64,000 bases of DNA from Aneurinibacillus thermoaerophilus (GCF_900099925.1 NZ_FNDE01000004.1:62001-126000); one strand, 5' to 3'. Shown: positions 43,656-54,200, numbered from the stretch's first letter. Notes: generated by a model from the sequence alone, not told the origin. Translations and numbers: made by a program.

Positions 43656-45209
43656 TTATAATGGAATATTGCCGTGCTTTTTCGCCGGTCGTTCCTCTTT
43701 CTTGTTGCGCAACATTTCCAGCGCTTCGCGCAACTTTTTACGCGTCTCGCGCGGGTCAATAACATCATCGACCATACCGCGGCTGGCAGCAACATAAGGG
43801 TTGGCAAAACGTTCGCGGTATTCTTGGATTTTTGCCTGCCTCGTCGCGGTCGGATTCTCGCTGTTCTCGATCTCCTTCGCAAAAATAATGTTGGCTGCAC
43901 CTTCCGCGCCCATCACCGCGATTTCCGCATTCGGCCACGCATATACAATATCCGCGCCGATCGCTTTTGAATTCAGAGCCACGTACGCACCGCCGAACGC
44001 CTTGCGCAAAATGACGGTAATCTTCGGTACCGTCGCCTCGGAATATGCGTACAAAATTTTGGCGCCATGCCGAATAATGCCGCCGTGTTCCTGATTAACG
44101 CCCGGAAAGAAGCCGGATACATCCTCAAACGTAATAAGCGGAATATTAAACGAATCGCAGAAGCGAACGAAACGCGACAATTTGTCGGATGAATTAATGT
44201 CAAGCCCGCCCGCCATAAATTTCGGCTGGTTTGCCACGATACCGACGCTATATCCGTCGATGCGGCCAAATCCAATCACAACGTTTTTCGCAAAATCCGG
44301 CTGAACCTCCATGAAGTCGCCGCCGTCAACAATCTTATAAATGACTTTGCGTACATCATACACCTTGGTCGGCGCGATCGGCACAATTTCCGCCAGGTCG
44401 TCATCCCAGCCGTCATCCTTCTCCTTAGGAGGTACGAAAGGCGGTTGTTCTTTGTTATTTTGCGGCAAAAAACTCAACAGGCGGCGCACCTGCTCCAGCA
44501 TCTCCGGCTCGGACGGAGCAGTGAAATGCGCATTGCCGCTGACAGAGGCGTGTACCTTCGCCCCTCCTAAATCTTCAGACGAAATTTTTTCGCCGGTCAC
44601 CGCTTCGATTACTTTCGGACCGGTGATAAACATCTGGCTTGTTTTTTCGACCATGCAGACAAAATCTGTAATCGCCGGGGAATATACCGCCCCGCCGGCA
44701 CATGGCCCCATAATAACGGAAATTTGTGGAATGACGCCAGAATAAATCGAATTGCGATAGAAAATATGGCCGTAGCCGTCCAGCGATTCTACACCTTCCT
44801 GAATGCGGGCACCGCCCGAATCGTTCAAACCGATGACAGGAGCTCCTGTCTTTGCCGCCAGATCCATAATCCGCGCGATTTTCAGGGCATGCATCTCTCC
44901 AAGCGCGCCGCCGAACACGGTAAAATCTTGGGAAAATACAAATACGAGGCGGCCATTGATTTTGCCGTAGCCGGTAACGACCCCTTCACCTGGTCCTTCG
45001 ATCTTATCCATGCCGAAGTTGGTCGCCCGGTGCTCAATAAACGGGTTAAGTTCTACAAACGAATCTTCATCCAGCAGCAAATCAAGGCGTTCGCGTGCCG
45101 TCAATTTACCGCGGTCGTGCTGCGCGTCGATTTTTTTGTCTCCGCCACCCAATTCGACCTTACGGCGCCGCTCATACATTTCATCAATTTTTTCATACAT
45201 GGTGCTCAT
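43656..45209 (-). CDS. Acyl-CoA carboxyltransferase (propionyl-CoA carboxylase beta subunit / YqjD type)
   Basis: The 517-residue protein spans N- and C-terminal carboxyltransferase domains (about 1-260 and 270-510). The acyl-CoA and biotin oxyanion motifs are GLNDSGGARIQEG, GPCAGGAVYSPA, FEDVSGFFPGV and RKAFGGAYVALNSKAIGAD. It is the carboxyl-transfer subunit that makes methylmalonyl-CoA from propionyl-CoA, or a decarboxylase alpha chain. No biotin carboxylase gene lies in the window. It is the last gene after the methylmalonyl-CoA mutase pair. The start at 45209 has GGAGG 13 bases upstream. Confidence 0.88.
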   Translation of the reverse strand: MSTMYEKIDEMYERRRKVELGGGDKKIDAQHDRGKLTARERLDLLLDEDSFVELNPFIEHRATNFGMDKIEGPGEGVVTGYGKINGRLVFVFSQDFTVFGGALGEMHALKIARIMDLAAKTGAPVIGLNDSGGARIQEGVESLDGYGHIFYRNSIYSGVIPQISVIMGPCAGGAVYSPAITDFVCMVEKTSQMFITGPKVIEAVTGEKISSEDLGGAKVHASVSGNAHFTAPSEPEMLEQVRRLLSFLPQNNKEQPPFVPPKEKDDGWDDDLAEIVPIAPTKVYDVRKVIYKIVDGGDFMEVQPDFAKNVVIGFGRIDGYSVGIVANQPKFMAGGLDINSSDKLSRFVRFCDSFNIPLITFEDVSGFFPGVNQEHGGIIRHGAKILYAYSEATVPKITVILRKAFGGAYVALNSKAIGADIVYAWPNAEIAVMGAEGAANIIFAKEIENSENPTATRQAKIQEYRERFANPYVAASRGMVDDVIDPRETRKKLREALEMLRNKKEERPAKKHGNIPL

Positions 45210-45258
45210 ATGTTAGTATAGCCCTCCTATCCTTGACGCTCCGCGGAAACAAATCCGT

Positions 45259-45288
45259 GCCGTTATCTCGCTTCTTTTCTATAACGGC
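45259..45288 (-). other. Hairpin in the gap before the carboxyltransferase gene
   Basis: GCCGTTAT and ATAACGGC form an 8-bp stem with a 14-base loop in the 170-bp gap 45210-45379. There is no U-run, so it is not a clear terminator. Confidence 0.45.
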
Positions 45289-45379
45289 CGGGATTCAGGA
45301 CAAGCGGACGCTGGCTCTTTCGCACCGCGTCCGCACACAAAACATCCCCTATGTTCCGCGTTTTTCCTTTCTTTATATT

Positions 45380-46240
45380 TTAATGTTTATCCTCATGTCC
45401 AGCAGGTTCTGCGCTCTCCGCTTTCTGGCAAAGCTCCAGCAGCACGCCGTGCGTCGCTTTCGGATGCAAAAACGCGACCATATTGTTGTGCGCCCCTAGC
45501 TTCGGTGTATCACTGATAAGCTGCACACCTGCTTCTTTCAGCTTGTTCAGACGCTCTTGCTGATTGTCGACCTTGAACGCAATATGGTGGATACCTTCGC
45601 CTTTTTTGGCGATAAATTTGGCAATTGCGCTTTCTTCGCTTGTCGGTTCAAGCAATTCAATATACGTTTCGCCGATCTCAAGGAAAGCGACCCGTACTTT
45701 CTCGCTCTCCACCGTTTCAAATCCAACCAGCTTTAATCCGAGCATCTGGGTATAAAATTTTACAGATTCATCGAGGTTTTTCACCGCGATCCCGATATGT
45801 TCGATCTTTTCAGGAGCGTTCATCAATGGTTCGCTCCCGCCATTCCTTTCCATCACTTTATGGCGAATAAAATCGGCTGTATCTTTCGTATTCGTTCCCG
45901 GCGTAAACACCTTGGCGATACCCTGGCTTTCCAAAAATGGAATATCTTCATCCGGTATGACGCCGCCTCCAATTACAATAATATCATCTGCCCCCTGTTC
46001 TTTCAGCAAGCGAACAACTTCCGGGAACAGTTCATTGTGTGCGCCGGACAGGCAGGAAAGACCGATCACGTCTACGTCCTCCTGAATCGCGCTCGCTACA
46101 ATTTGCGCCGGGGTCTGGCGCAGGCCGGTATACACCACTTCCATTCCTTCGTCACGCAACGCTTGTGCGATAACGAGCGCGCCCCTGTCATGGCCGTCAA
46201 GTCCTGGTTTCGCTACTAATACGCGTATTTTTCTCTCCAT
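45380..46240 (-). CDS. Fusion: methylmalonyl-CoA mutase B12-binding subunit + methylmalonyl-CoA epimerase
   Basis: Residues about 1-130 are the cobalamin-binding domain, with DGHDRG (axial His), GLSCLSGAH and [10 protein letters not shown] short linker follows. Residues about 142-275 are a glyoxalase-fold epimerase ([21 protein letters not shown]; metal ligands in HIGIAV, HIAFKV and a late ELC). The frame is continuous, so one polypeptide could bind B12 for the mutase and also epimerise methylmalonyl-CoA. An internal ATG ([11 protein letters not shown]) is preceded by GCGGGAGC, so a separate epimerase might also be made. The start at 46240 has GGGGGAGG nine bases upstream. Confidence 0.88.
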   Translation of the reverse strand: MERKIRVLVAKPGLDGHDRGALVIAQALRDEGMEVVYTGLRQTPAQIVASAIQEDVDVIGLSCLSGAHNELFPEVVRLLKEQGADDIIVIGGGVIPDEDIPFLESQGIAKVFTPGTNTKDTADFIRHKVMERNGGSEPLMNAPEKIEHIGIAVKNLDESVKFYTQMLGLKLVGFETVESEKVRVAFLEIGETYIELLEPTSEESAIAKFIAKKGEGIHHIAFKVDNQQERLNKLKEAGVQLISDTPKLGAHNNMVAFLHPKATHGVLLELCQKAESAEPAGHEDKH

Positions 46241-46257
46241 CTCTCTCATCCTCCCCC

Positions 46258-47910
46258 TTAAACTGGACGGTATTCGCCAAATTCTTCACGAAGCACGCCA
46301 CAGATTTCGCCAATCGTCGCATACGCGCGGACAGCATCCAAAATGAGCGGCATTAGATTATCCGTGCCTTGTGCACCCTTACGCAGCGCTTCCAGCGTCT
46401 GCTTCACCCTATCGTTATCGCGACGCATCCGCAATTTTTCAAGCTTCTCACGCTGAATTTTACCAAGGTTCGGATCAACCCGTAAAAGCTCCGGCTGCTT
46501 CTCGTCTTCAATGCGGAAGCGATTCACCCCGACAACGACCTCTTCGCCGGACTCGACTTTCTTCTGGAATTCGTACGCTTTCTCATGAATTTCACGCTGC
46601 ATGTATCCCTGCTCAACCGCGGCTACCGCACCGCCCATATCCTCAATTTTTTTCAGGTAATCGAGCACCTGAGCCTCAATCTGATCAGTCAAGCTTTCTA
46701 CATAATACGAACCTGCCAGCGGGTCCACCGTGTCGGTCACACCCGTTTCATACGCAATAATTTGCTGTGTGCGCAACGCGATGCGGGCTGATTCTTCCGT
46801 CGGCAGCGCCAGCGCCTCATCGCGCGAATTAGTATGCAGGCTCTGCGTACCACCAAGAACGGCCGCCAGCGCCTGAATGGTCACGCGCACGATATTGTTG
46901 TCAGGCTGTTGCGCGGTCAGCGTGGAACCGCCCGTTTGCGTATGAACACGAAATTGCCAGGATTTCGGATTTTTTGCACCATACTTTTCTTTCATGAGGC
47001 GGGCCCAAATGCGGCGAGCCGCGCGGAATTTCGCGATTTCTTCAAAGAAATGGTTATGACCGTTAAAAAAGAAAGACAATTGTGGCGCAAATTCGTCAAT
47101 ATCAAGTCCTGCTTCCAGTGCGGCTTCGACGTATGCAATAGCGTCCGCCAGCGTAAAGGCGACCTCTTGCACTGCGGTTGAGCCCGCTTCGCGGATATGA
47201 TAACCGCTAATGCTAATCGTATTCCATTTCGGCACATGCTTTGCACAATATGCGAAAATGTCAGTGATAAGGCGCATGGACGGTTTTGGTGGGAAAATGT
47301 ATGTACCACGCGCGATATATTCTTTTAAAATATCGTTCTGAATCGTGCCGGATAGCTTCTCAGAGGGCACGCCCTGCTTCTCAGCTACGGCGATGTACAT
47401 CGCGAGCAGCACCGCCGCTGGAGCGTTAATTGTCATGGAGGTGCTCACCCTGTCAAGCGGAATGCCATCCAGCAGAATTTCCATATCTTCAAGCGAATCA
47501 ATGGCCACGCCCACTTTTCCGACTTCGCCTGTCGACATCGGATCGTCAGAATCGTAGCCGATTTGCGTCGGAAGGTCAAAGGCGCAGCTCAGGCCAGTCT
47601 GACCCTGCTCAAGCAAATATTTAAAGCGTTTGTTCGTTTCTTCCGCGGAGCCGAAACCGGCGTACTGGCGCATCGTCCAAAAACGTCCGCGGTACATCGT
47701 CGGCTGTACGCCGCGCGTGTATGGATATTCGCCAGGCAAGCCTACCTTTTTCATATATTCGTCGGTGAGTTCTTCCGGCAAATAAACCCGTTCCACTTCA
47801 ATGCCTGATGAAGTTTCGAACTTCTCCTTGCGCTCCGGTACTTTGGCGAGGCGTTCTTTTACTTTTTCTTCCCACGCCTGAAGCGCTTTCTTTGCTTTGT
47901 TTTTACCCAT
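46258..47910 (-). CDS. Methylmalonyl-CoA mutase catalytic subunit (separate from B12 domain)
   Basis: The 550-residue TIM-barrel subunit isomerises methylmalonyl-CoA and succinyl-CoA. Typical motifs are [52 protein letters not shown] and [20 protein letters not shown]. It lacks the C-terminal cobalamin domain, which is supplied by the next gene, 17 bases downstream. GAGGAGGGAAAACC precedes the ATG. It follows the bkd terminator, so it has its own promoter or is partly read through. Confidence 0.93.
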   Translation of the reverse strand: MGKNKAKKALQAWEEKVKERLAKVPERKEKFETSSGIEVERVYLPEELTDEYMKKVGLPGEYPYTRGVQPTMYRGRFWTMRQYAGFGSAEETNKRFKYLLEQGQTGLSCAFDLPTQIGYDSDDPMSTGEVGKVGVAIDSLEDMEILLDGIPLDRVSTSMTINAPAAVLLAMYIAVAEKQGVPSEKLSGTIQNDILKEYIARGTYIFPPKPSMRLITDIFAYCAKHVPKWNTISISGYHIREAGSTAVQEVAFTLADAIAYVEAALEAGLDIDEFAPQLSFFFNGHNHFFEEIAKFRAARRIWARLMKEKYGAKNPKSWQFRVHTQTGGSTLTAQQPDNNIVRVTIQALAAVLGGTQSLHTNSRDEALALPTEESARIALRTQQIIAYETGVTDTVDPLAGSYYVESLTDQIEAQVLDYLKKIEDMGGAVAAVEQGYMQREIHEKAYEFQKKVESGEEVVVGVNRFRIEDEKQPELLRVDPNLGKIQREKLEKLRMRRDNDRVKQTLEALRKGAQGTDNLMPLILDAVRAYATIGEICGVLREEFGEYRPV

Positions 47911-48048
47911 GGTTTTCCCTCCTCATAGAACACTCCATATTGTTTCTCTTTCTTTTTCTATTTTGAAACAAAGGAATTGTTCCAATCTTTCTACATATTC
48001 TTCTTTTTTTCGTAAATTCCTGCCCTCCTTCGGCAAAATTTTGTATAC

Positions 48049-48080
48049 GAAAAAAGGAGACCGGGGCTCCCGGTTCTCCA
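48049..48080 (-). terminator. Terminator after bkdB
   Basis: GGAGAACCGGG pairs with CCCGGTCTCC over a small loop and is followed by six U on the minus strand. It separates the bkd and methylmalonyl-CoA mutase units. Confidence 0.85.
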
Positions 48081-48093
48081 TCTTAGCATCCAC

Positions 48094-49428
48094 TTAATAT
48101 ATGCTTGTATGCGAACCATACGCTTCAAGCTTTTGTTTGACGCTTTGCAAAAAGCGTCCGCACACCAGACCATCGAGCACGCGGTGGTCAAGCGATAGGC
48201 ACACATTCGCTATGTCACGAATGGCGATCATATCGTCGATGACAACCGGACGCTTGACAATCGATTCCATGCTGATGATCGCAGCCTGCGGATAGTTAAT
48301 AATCGGCGCGGAAAGCACGGAGCCAAACGAACCTGTATTGTTGACAGTAAACGTGCCTCCTGACATGTCGTCCACCGTTAGCTTACCCTGGCGCGTCTTT
48401 GCGGCCAGTTCGTCTACCGCACGCGCCAATCCGTAAATGCTTTTCTGATCAGCGTCTTTAATGACCGGAACGAACAATGCATCATCGGTCGCTACAGCGA
48501 TAGAAATATTAATATTTTTGCGCATGATGATTTTGTCGCCCGCCCAGACGGAATTCATGATCGGGAATTCCTTAATGGATTCCACAACCGCTTTGATAAA
48601 AAAGGGCAGAAACGTAAGGTTGAACCCTTCTTTGGCCTTGAACTCAGCCTTTAGGCTGTTGCGCAATTTGACGAGGTTGGTCATATCGACTTCAACCATC
48701 GTCCAGGCATGCGGCATCTCATGTTTGCTCTGGACCATACGATTCGCGATTGTTTTGCGCACGCTTGTAACCGAAATTTCCGTATCGCCCGGATAAACCG
48801 CCACTTCTGACGTGCTTACGGCAGGGCGTACAGTCGGGGACGGCGCGGTCTTAGGCTGCCGTTCTGTTAGCTGTTGCTGCACGGATAACTGCTCTGCCTG
48901 CGAAGCGCTCTCCCGCGCCGCTTCCGGCTGCTTTTCCTGTGTTGTGCCTTTTCTCTCAATCACGGCTAGCACATCCTTGCGCGTAATCCGTCCCTCTCTT
49001 CCTGTACCCTCAATCTGGCTTAAATCAATGCTATGTTCTTGGGCAAGACGCATCACTGCCGGTGAAAAACGTTTGCCAGCCGCTTTTGCTGCTGCCATGC
49101 TCACACCGGAAGCGGAACCGGCAGAAGCCGATTGCTTCGGCGCTTCAGACTCCGGGATGTCAGCCATCTGGGTTGCGATAGGTTCTTTATCTTCCGTTTC
49201 GATATAACAAATTAATTTTCCGACGGCAAGCGTGTCGCCTTCGTTCGCCACCAGCTCTTTGACGACCCCTTCCACCGTTGACGGAACTTCAGCGTTCACT
49301 TTATCTGTCGTCACTTCACACAACGGTTCGTATTTTTTCACCTTATCTCCCGGTTTTACCAGCCATTTGCTGATCGTGCCTTCCGTGACAGACTCGCCTA
49401 GCTGGGGCATAAGCACTTCGGTTGCCAT
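48094..49428 (-). CDS. bkdB: Branched-chain 2-oxoacid dehydrogenase E2 (lipoyl acyltransferase)
   Basis: A 444-residue E2. It has one lipoyl domain (about 1-78) with the lipoylated lysine in TTDKVNAEV, an E3/E1-binding domain (about 115-150, FSPAVMRLAQEHSIDLSQIEG), an Ala/Pro/Gln-rich linker and the catalytic domain (about 215-440) with the HRVLDGLV active motif. It carries the acyl group from E1 to CoA. GGAGG lies 11 bases before the ATG. It is the last gene of the bkd operon. Confidence 0.93.
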   Translation of the reverse strand: MATEVLMPQLGESVTEGTISKWLVKPGDKVKKYEPLCEVTTDKVNAEVPSTVEGVVKELVANEGDTLAVGKLICYIETEDKEPIATQMADIPESEAPKQSASAGSASGVSMAAAKAAGKRFSPAVMRLAQEHSIDLSQIEGTGREGRITRKDVLAVIERKGTTQEKQPEAARESASQAEQLSVQQQLTERQPKTAPSPTVRPAVSTSEVAVYPGDTEISVTSVRKTIANRMVQSKHEMPHAWTMVEVDMTNLVKLRNSLKAEFKAKEGFNLTFLPFFIKAVVESIKEFPIMNSVWAGDKIIMRKNINISIAVATDDALFVPVIKDADQKSIYGLARAVDELAAKTRQGKLTVDDMSGGTFTVNNTGSFGSVLSAPIINYPQAAIISMESIVKRPVVIDDMIAIRDIANVCLSLDHRVLDGLVCGRFLQSVKQKLEAYGSHTSIY

Positions 49429-49474
49429 AACGCGTACTGCCTCCTTTTTGCTTCTATACTATACATTTACTATG

Positions 49475-50458
49475 TTAAAACTCGGCCAAATCGCGCATTG
49501 CGACCATCACTTTCTCTGGATTGAGCATGAAGAATTTCTCCAGCGGCGGGCTGTATGGCATCGCCGGAATATCCGGACCAGCTAGGCGCTTAATCGGCGC
49601 GTCCAAGTCGAACAAGCATTCTTCGGCAATAATTGCCGCCACTTCCCCACCAATGCCGCCTTCCTTATTATCTTCATGAATGATAAGCACTTTTCCGGTT
49701 TTACGCGCCGCCTCTACGATGCTCTCCTTATCGAGCGGATAAAGCGTGCGCAGGTCAAGAATATGCGCACTGATTCCTTCCTCGGCCAGCTTTTCCGCTG
49801 CCTGTAAAGCGAAGTGCAACGTAAGGCCGTAGCTGATAACCGTAAGGTCCTCTCCTTCGCGCTTCACATCGGCTTTGCCGATCGGTACCGTGTAGTCCGT
49901 GTCCGGCACTTCGCCCTTAATCAGTCGATAACAACGTTTATGTTCAAAAAAGAGAACCGGATCATCATCACGAATCGCTGCTTTTAGTAACCCTTTTACA
50001 TCATACGGAGTCGAAGGGGCCACTATTTTCAAACCCGGAACACTGTTGAACATCGCTTCTACGCTCTGAGAATGGTACAGCGCGCCATGCACACCGCCGC
50101 CGTAAGGGGCGCGGATAACGAGCGGGCAATGCCAGTCATTGTTTGAGCGGTAGCGCATTTTCGCGGCTTCGCTTACAATCTGGTTCACTGCCGGCATAAT
50201 GAAATCAGCAAACTGCATTTCCGCCACCGGACGCATACCATAAGCGGCCGCGCCGATCGCCACGCCGGCGATCGCTGATTCAGCCAGCGGCGTGTCAATC
50301 ACACGCTCTTCACCAAATTCTTCATACAAACCGTTCGTCGCGCGGAAAACGCCTCCACGCACGCCTACGTCTTCTCCTAATACAAATACGCGCTTATCAC
50401 GCTGCATTTCTTCCCTTAGCGCCTGGGTTACCGCATCAATATAAGAAATAACTGCCAT
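49475..50458 (-). CDS. bkdAB: Branched-chain 2-oxoacid dehydrogenase E1 beta
   Basis: E1 beta pairs with E1 alpha to decarboxylate branched 2-oxoacids with thiamine diphosphate. About 327 aa. Motifs are FVLGEDVGVRGGVFRATNGL, DTPLAESAIAGVAIGAAAYGMRPVAE and PYGGGVHGALYHSQS. ATG 50458 has AAGGGGGTAG upstream; the frame to 50533 overlaps E1 alpha. C-terminal transketolase domain ends near 325. Confidence 0.93.
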   Translation of the reverse strand: MAVISYIDAVTQALREEMQRDKRVFVLGEDVGVRGGVFRATNGLYEEFGEERVIDTPLAESAIAGVAIGAAAYGMRPVAEMQFADFIMPAVNQIVSEAAKMRYRSNNDWHCPLVIRAPYGGGVHGALYHSQSVEAMFNSVPGLKIVAPSTPYDVKGLLKAAIRDDDPVLFFEHKRCYRLIKGEVPDTDYTVPIGKADVKREGEDLTVISYGLTLHFALQAAEKLAEEGISAHILDLRTLYPLDKESIVEAARKTGKVLIIHEDNKEGGIGGEVAAIIAEECLFDLDAPIKRLAGPDIPAMPYSPPLEKFFMLNPEKVMVAMRDLAEF

Positions 50459-50471
50459 TCCATCTACCCCC

Positions 50472-51464
50472 TTATTCCGCGTATACGTGCCGCAGTGCGG
50501 ATTCCGGCTCCGGATACGGCGCGTTTTCGGCATATTCGGTCGCTTCGTCCACCTCGCGGGTCACACGCTCGTTGATTTCTTGCTCTTTTTCTTCCATCAA
50601 TACTCCGACTTCGCGCAAATAAGAGGCAAAACGAAGAAGCGGATCTTTCTTCTTCGCTTCTTCTACCTCTTCGCGCGAACGGTATGAGCGATCATCGTCA
50701 TCGCTCGAATGTGGCACAAGCCGATACGTCACCGCCTCGATCAACGTCGGCCCTTCGCCGCGGCGGGCGCGATCCACAGCTTCTTTTACCGCTTTGTACA
50801 CCTCAATCGGATCGTTACCGTCGATGGATACGCCCGGGAACCCATAGCCCTGTGCGCGCTCAGCCACGCTTTTGCAGCCGAGCTGCTTCGTAACCGGCAC
50901 GGAAATCGCGTACTTATTGTTCTCGCAGAAGAAAATGACCGGAAGTTTATGCACACCGGCAAAGTTTGCCCCTTCATGGAAATCACCCTGGTTGCTTGAC
51001 CCTTCACCAAACGATGTATAGACAACCGGATTTTTGTTGTCCATCCGTCCCGCAAGCGCAATGCCGACTGCGTGCGGCACCTGGGTTGTTACCGGACTAG
51101 ATCCGGTCAGAATGTTATGCTTGCGGCTGCCGAAATGGCCTGGCATTTGACGTCCGCCGCTGTTCGGATCTTCCGCTTTCGCAAACGCGGATAGCATCAT
51201 GTCTTTTGCCGTCATACCGAATACGAGTACGACGCCCATATCCCTGTAATACGGGCAGGCGTAATCTTTTTTCCGGTCAAACGCGAACGCCGCACCGACC
51301 TGGGCCGCCTCCTGCCCCTGGCAAGAAATTACGAACGGAATTTTTCCCGCGCGATTTAAAAGCCACATCCGCTCATCAATTTTGCGGGCCAAAAGCATGT
51401 AATAATACATATCCATAACTTGTTCGTCGGTTAAGCCTGCTGCCTGATGACGATTTTCCACCAT
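50472..51464 (-). CDS. bkdAA: Branched-chain 2-oxoacid dehydrogenase E1 alpha
   Basis: This 330-residue subunit has the thiamine-diphosphate motif FGEGSSNQGDFHEGANFAGV with NN (about 148-170), YYRDMGVVL and the phosphorylation-loop-like RLVPHSSDDDDRSYRS. It forms the alpha2beta2 E1 with the next gene. AAGGAGGCGAGCCGCA precedes the ATG. Confidence 0.93.
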   Translation of the reverse strand: MVENRHQAAGLTDEQVMDMYYYMLLARKIDERMWLLNRAGKIPFVISCQGQEAAQVGAAFAFDRKKDYACPYYRDMGVVLVFGMTAKDMMLSAFAKAEDPNSGGRQMPGHFGSRKHNILTGSSPVTTQVPHAVGIALAGRMDNKNPVVYTSFGEGSSNQGDFHEGANFAGVHKLPVIFFCENNKYAISVPVTKQLGCKSVAERAQGYGFPGVSIDGNDPIEVYKAVKEAVDRARRGEGPTLIEAVTYRLVPHSSDDDDRSYRSREEVEEAKKKDPLLRFASYLREVGVLMEEKEQEINERVTREVDEATEYAENAPYPEPESALRHVYAE

Positions 51465-51506
51465 TGCGGCTCGCCTCCTTATATATTTGAATAGATAATG
51501 TACATA

Positions 51507-52928
51507 CTAAGAATGAATGGCTTTTCCGTCGACCGCAAGCGCTGCTTCTCCCATAATTTCGGATAGCGTCGGATGCGGATGGATGGTATGCGCAATCTCC
51601 CACGGCGTCGCGTCCAACACGCGTGCAAGCGCTCCTTCGGCGATCAGATCGGTTACGTGCGGGCCGATCATATGAATACCGAGCACATCGTTCGTCTTCT
51701 CATCAGCAATGAATTTCACGAACCCGTCATATTCGCCGTATACGAGCGCTTTGCCAATCGCGCGAAAGCTGAACTTTCCGATCTTGACACTGTATCCTTT
51801 GGCCCTTGCTTCCGTCTCTGTCAGACCGACACTCGCCACTTCCGGGCGGCTGTATGTGCATTTCGGCACCATTGTGTAATCAATCGGCCGGGGGCGCAGA
51901 CCTGCCATATGCTCGACGGCGACAATTCCCTCGTGCGAAGCGACGTGTGCAAGCTGCAAGCCTCCGATTACATCTCCAATAGCATAAATATGCGGCTCGT
52001 TCGTCTGATACATTTCATTCACTTTAATCACACCGTTCTCGATTCGCGCGTCCACATTATTCATGCCAATGTCTTCCACGTTGGCCTGACGCCCGACGGA
52101 AACAAGAATTTTCTCCGCCGTAAACGCAAGCTCTTTGCCGTTTTGCTCCGCTTTAATTGTAACGTTCCCTTCGCCGCGCGAGAGCGTCTCGGGTAGAACT
52201 TTTGCTCCAGTATGTACTTTGATTTTACGTTTTTTGAACAGGCGCGCGATTTCCTTGCTGATGTCTTCGTCCTCAAACGGCAAAATCCGATCTGCGTATT
52301 CAACAATTTCAACATCTACTCCTAAATCGTTGAACAACGACGCCCATTCAATTCCGATGACACCGCCGCCGATAATCAGCACCGACCTGGGAAGTTCCTT
52401 AAGCTCCAGCGCTTCATCGCTCGTGATCACCGCCTCTTTGTCAATCGTAAGCCCAGGCAATGTGCGAGGGCGAGAACCGGTGGCGATCAAGACGAATTTG
52501 GGCACAAGAATTTCCGCTTCACCGTTCGTATACTCCACATTGATCGCTCCTGCTTGCGGCGAAAAAATAGAGGGACCCATAATGCGGCCCGTACCTTCAT
52601 ATACGTCAATTTTTCCCTTCTTCATTAAATGTTGTACGCCTTTGTGCAGCTGATCAACAATTTCCTGTTTCCGCTCCTGCATCCGCAGGAAATTGATGCC
52701 GATATCGCTCGCTTCCACGCCATAGTAAGCGCCGTTTTTTAGGGTATGGTATACTTCGGCGCTTCGCAACAGCGCTTTGCTCGGAATACATCCGCGGTGC
52801 AGGCACGTTCCGCCTAGCTTATCCTTCTCAACTACCGCCACTTTCATGCCTAACTGGGAAGCGCGGATAGCGGCTACATAACCGCCCGTGCCTCCGCCAA
52901 GCACAACCACGTCATATTCATTCGACAT
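51507..52928 (-). CDS. lpdV: Dihydrolipoyl dehydrogenase (E3 of the branched-chain complex)
   Basis: A 473-residue FAD flavoprotein that reoxidises lipoamide with NAD+. FAD motif VVLGGGTGGYVAAIRA, redox disulfide GGTCLHRGCIPSK, NAD motif LIIGGGVIGIEWASLF and C-terminal catalytic HPHPTLSE are present. ATG 52928 (MSNEYDVVV) follows GGGGGTGG with a short spacer. It sits between leucine dehydrogenase and E1 alpha. Confidence 0.94.
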   Translation of the reverse strand: MSNEYDVVVLGGGTGGYVAAIRASQLGMKVAVVEKDKLGGTCLHRGCIPSKALLRSAEVYHTLKNGAYYGVEASDIGINFLRMQERKQEIVDQLHKGVQHLMKKGKIDVYEGTGRIMGPSIFSPQAGAINVEYTNGEAEILVPKFVLIATGSRPRTLPGLTIDKEAVITSDEALELKELPRSVLIIGGGVIGIEWASLFNDLGVDVEIVEYADRILPFEDEDISKEIARLFKKRKIKVHTGAKVLPETLSRGEGNVTIKAEQNGKELAFTAEKILVSVGRQANVEDIGMNNVDARIENGVIKVNEMYQTNEPHIYAIGDVIGGLQLAHVASHEGIVAVEHMAGLRPRPIDYTMVPKCTYSRPEVASVGLTETEARAKGYSVKIGKFSFRAIGKALVYGEYDGFVKFIADEKTNDVLGIHMIGPHVTDLIAEGALARVLDATPWEIAHTIHPHPTLSEIMGEAALAVDGKAIHS

Positions 52929-52949
52929 AAAGCCACCCCCGCTCATTCA

Positions 52950-54056
52950 TTATGATTTATGATGGATACGAGACAGTTCATGTTTGCCATTCTGAAGGAA
53001 CATGCTGCGCGAGTGCTGCAAACGCGTGATGCGCTCTTCACACATCCGATCAGCCGCTTTATACGTGGGAATGTTATCCCGCTTCGAGATTTCAAATACC
53101 CTTAAAATATTATCATAAATCATTTCCACTTTTTTCAGCGCACGCTCGCGATTATAGCCTTGCAGCTCATCCGCCACGTTAATGAGTCCTCCGGCATTAA
53201 TAATGTAATCGGGAGCATACACGATACCCAGTTCTTGCAGCATGTCGCCGTGGCATTCTTCTTTCAGTTGGTTGTTGGCCGAACCAGCAATAACTTTTGC
53301 TTTGAGCTGCGGAATGGTGTGATCATTAATGATGGCACCCAGCGCACACGGGGAGAAAATATCGCATTCCTGGCTGTAAATGTCGTTCGGATCCACCGCT
53401 TTTGCGCCGAATTCTTCGACCGCACGTTGCACATTTTCTTTATTAATGTCTGTGACAATTAAGTTTGCCCCTTCTTCGTGCAAATGGCGGCATAAGTTGT
53501 ACGCCACATTCCCCACGCCCTGCACAGCGATTGTTTTCCCGCTTAAGTCGTCCGTGCCAAACGCTTCACGGGCGGCCGCTTTCATGCCGCGGTATACGCC
53601 ATATGCGGTTACAGGCGAAGGATTACCGCTGCTGCCAAACGCAGGCGACACACCGGTTACATAGTCAGTTTCCATATGGATAATATCCATATCGGCCACT
53701 GTCGTCCCCACATCCTCCGCCGTAATATAACGGCCACCCAGCCCCTGAATGTAGCGTCCAAACGCGCGGAACATTTCTTCACTCTTATCCTTGCGCGGAT
53801 CGCCAATAATGACTGCTTTGCCACCACCCAGATTCAAGCCCGCACCGGCCGCTTTGTACGTCATCCCGCGCGCAAGCCGCAGCGCGTCTTCGATCGCATC
53901 TTCTTCCGTGTCATACATCCACATGCGCGTGCCTCCCAAGGCGGGACCAAGCGTTGTATCATGTATCGCGATAATCGCTTTTAAACCGGAGTTCTGATCC
54001 TGACAGAAAACCAGTTGTTCATAATCATATTTCTCCATATACTCAAAGATTTTCAT
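52950..54056 (-). CDS. bcd: Leucine dehydrogenase (branched-chain amino acid dehydrogenase)
   Basis: This 368-residue Glu/Leu/Phe/Val dehydrogenase opens [20 protein letters not shown]. It has the catalytic lysine in [20 protein letters not shown] and the Rossmann motif [12 protein letters not shown]. It deaminates Leu, Val and Ile to the 2-oxoacids used by the BKD complex. It is the first gene of the bkd operon and has a 108-base leader from the sigma-54 promoter. The ptb and buk genes of the B. subtilis cluster are absent. Confidence 0.95.
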   Translation of the reverse strand: MKIFEYMEKYDYEQLVFCQDQNSGLKAIIAIHDTTLGPALGGTRMWMYDTEEDAIEDALRLARGMTYKAAGAGLNLGGGKAVIIGDPRKDKSEEMFRAFGRYIQGLGGRYITAEDVGTTVADMDIIHMETDYVTGVSPAFGSSGNPSPVTAYGVYRGMKAAAREAFGTDDLSGKTIAVQGVGNVAYNLCRHLHEEGANLIVTDINKENVQRAVEEFGAKAVDPNDIYSQECDIFSPCALGAIINDHTIPQLKAKVIAGSANNQLKEECHGDMLQELGIVYAPDYIINAGGLINVADELQGYNRERALKKVEMIYDNILRVFEISKRDNIPTYKAADRMCEERITRLQHSRSMFLQNGKHELSRIHHKS

Positions 54057-54174
54057 ATAAACTCATGCCTCCTAAGCATAGGTAAGTAAACATATCACCT
54101 ACACGTTCTTTGATAATAAGAAATGAAATAGATAGCAAAGTACAACTCCTGTTACCTTTCCATTTATCGCGTTT

Positions 54175-54191
54175 CGCAAAAAATATGCCAA
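54175..54191 (-). promoter_or_regulatory. Sigma-54 promoter of the bkd operon
   Basis: TTGGCAT-ATTTT-TTGCG with the GG (54189-54188) and GC (54177-54176) exactly 10 bases apart. Transcription would start near 54164. Confidence 0.88.
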
Positions 54192-54200
54192 AACCTCCTT

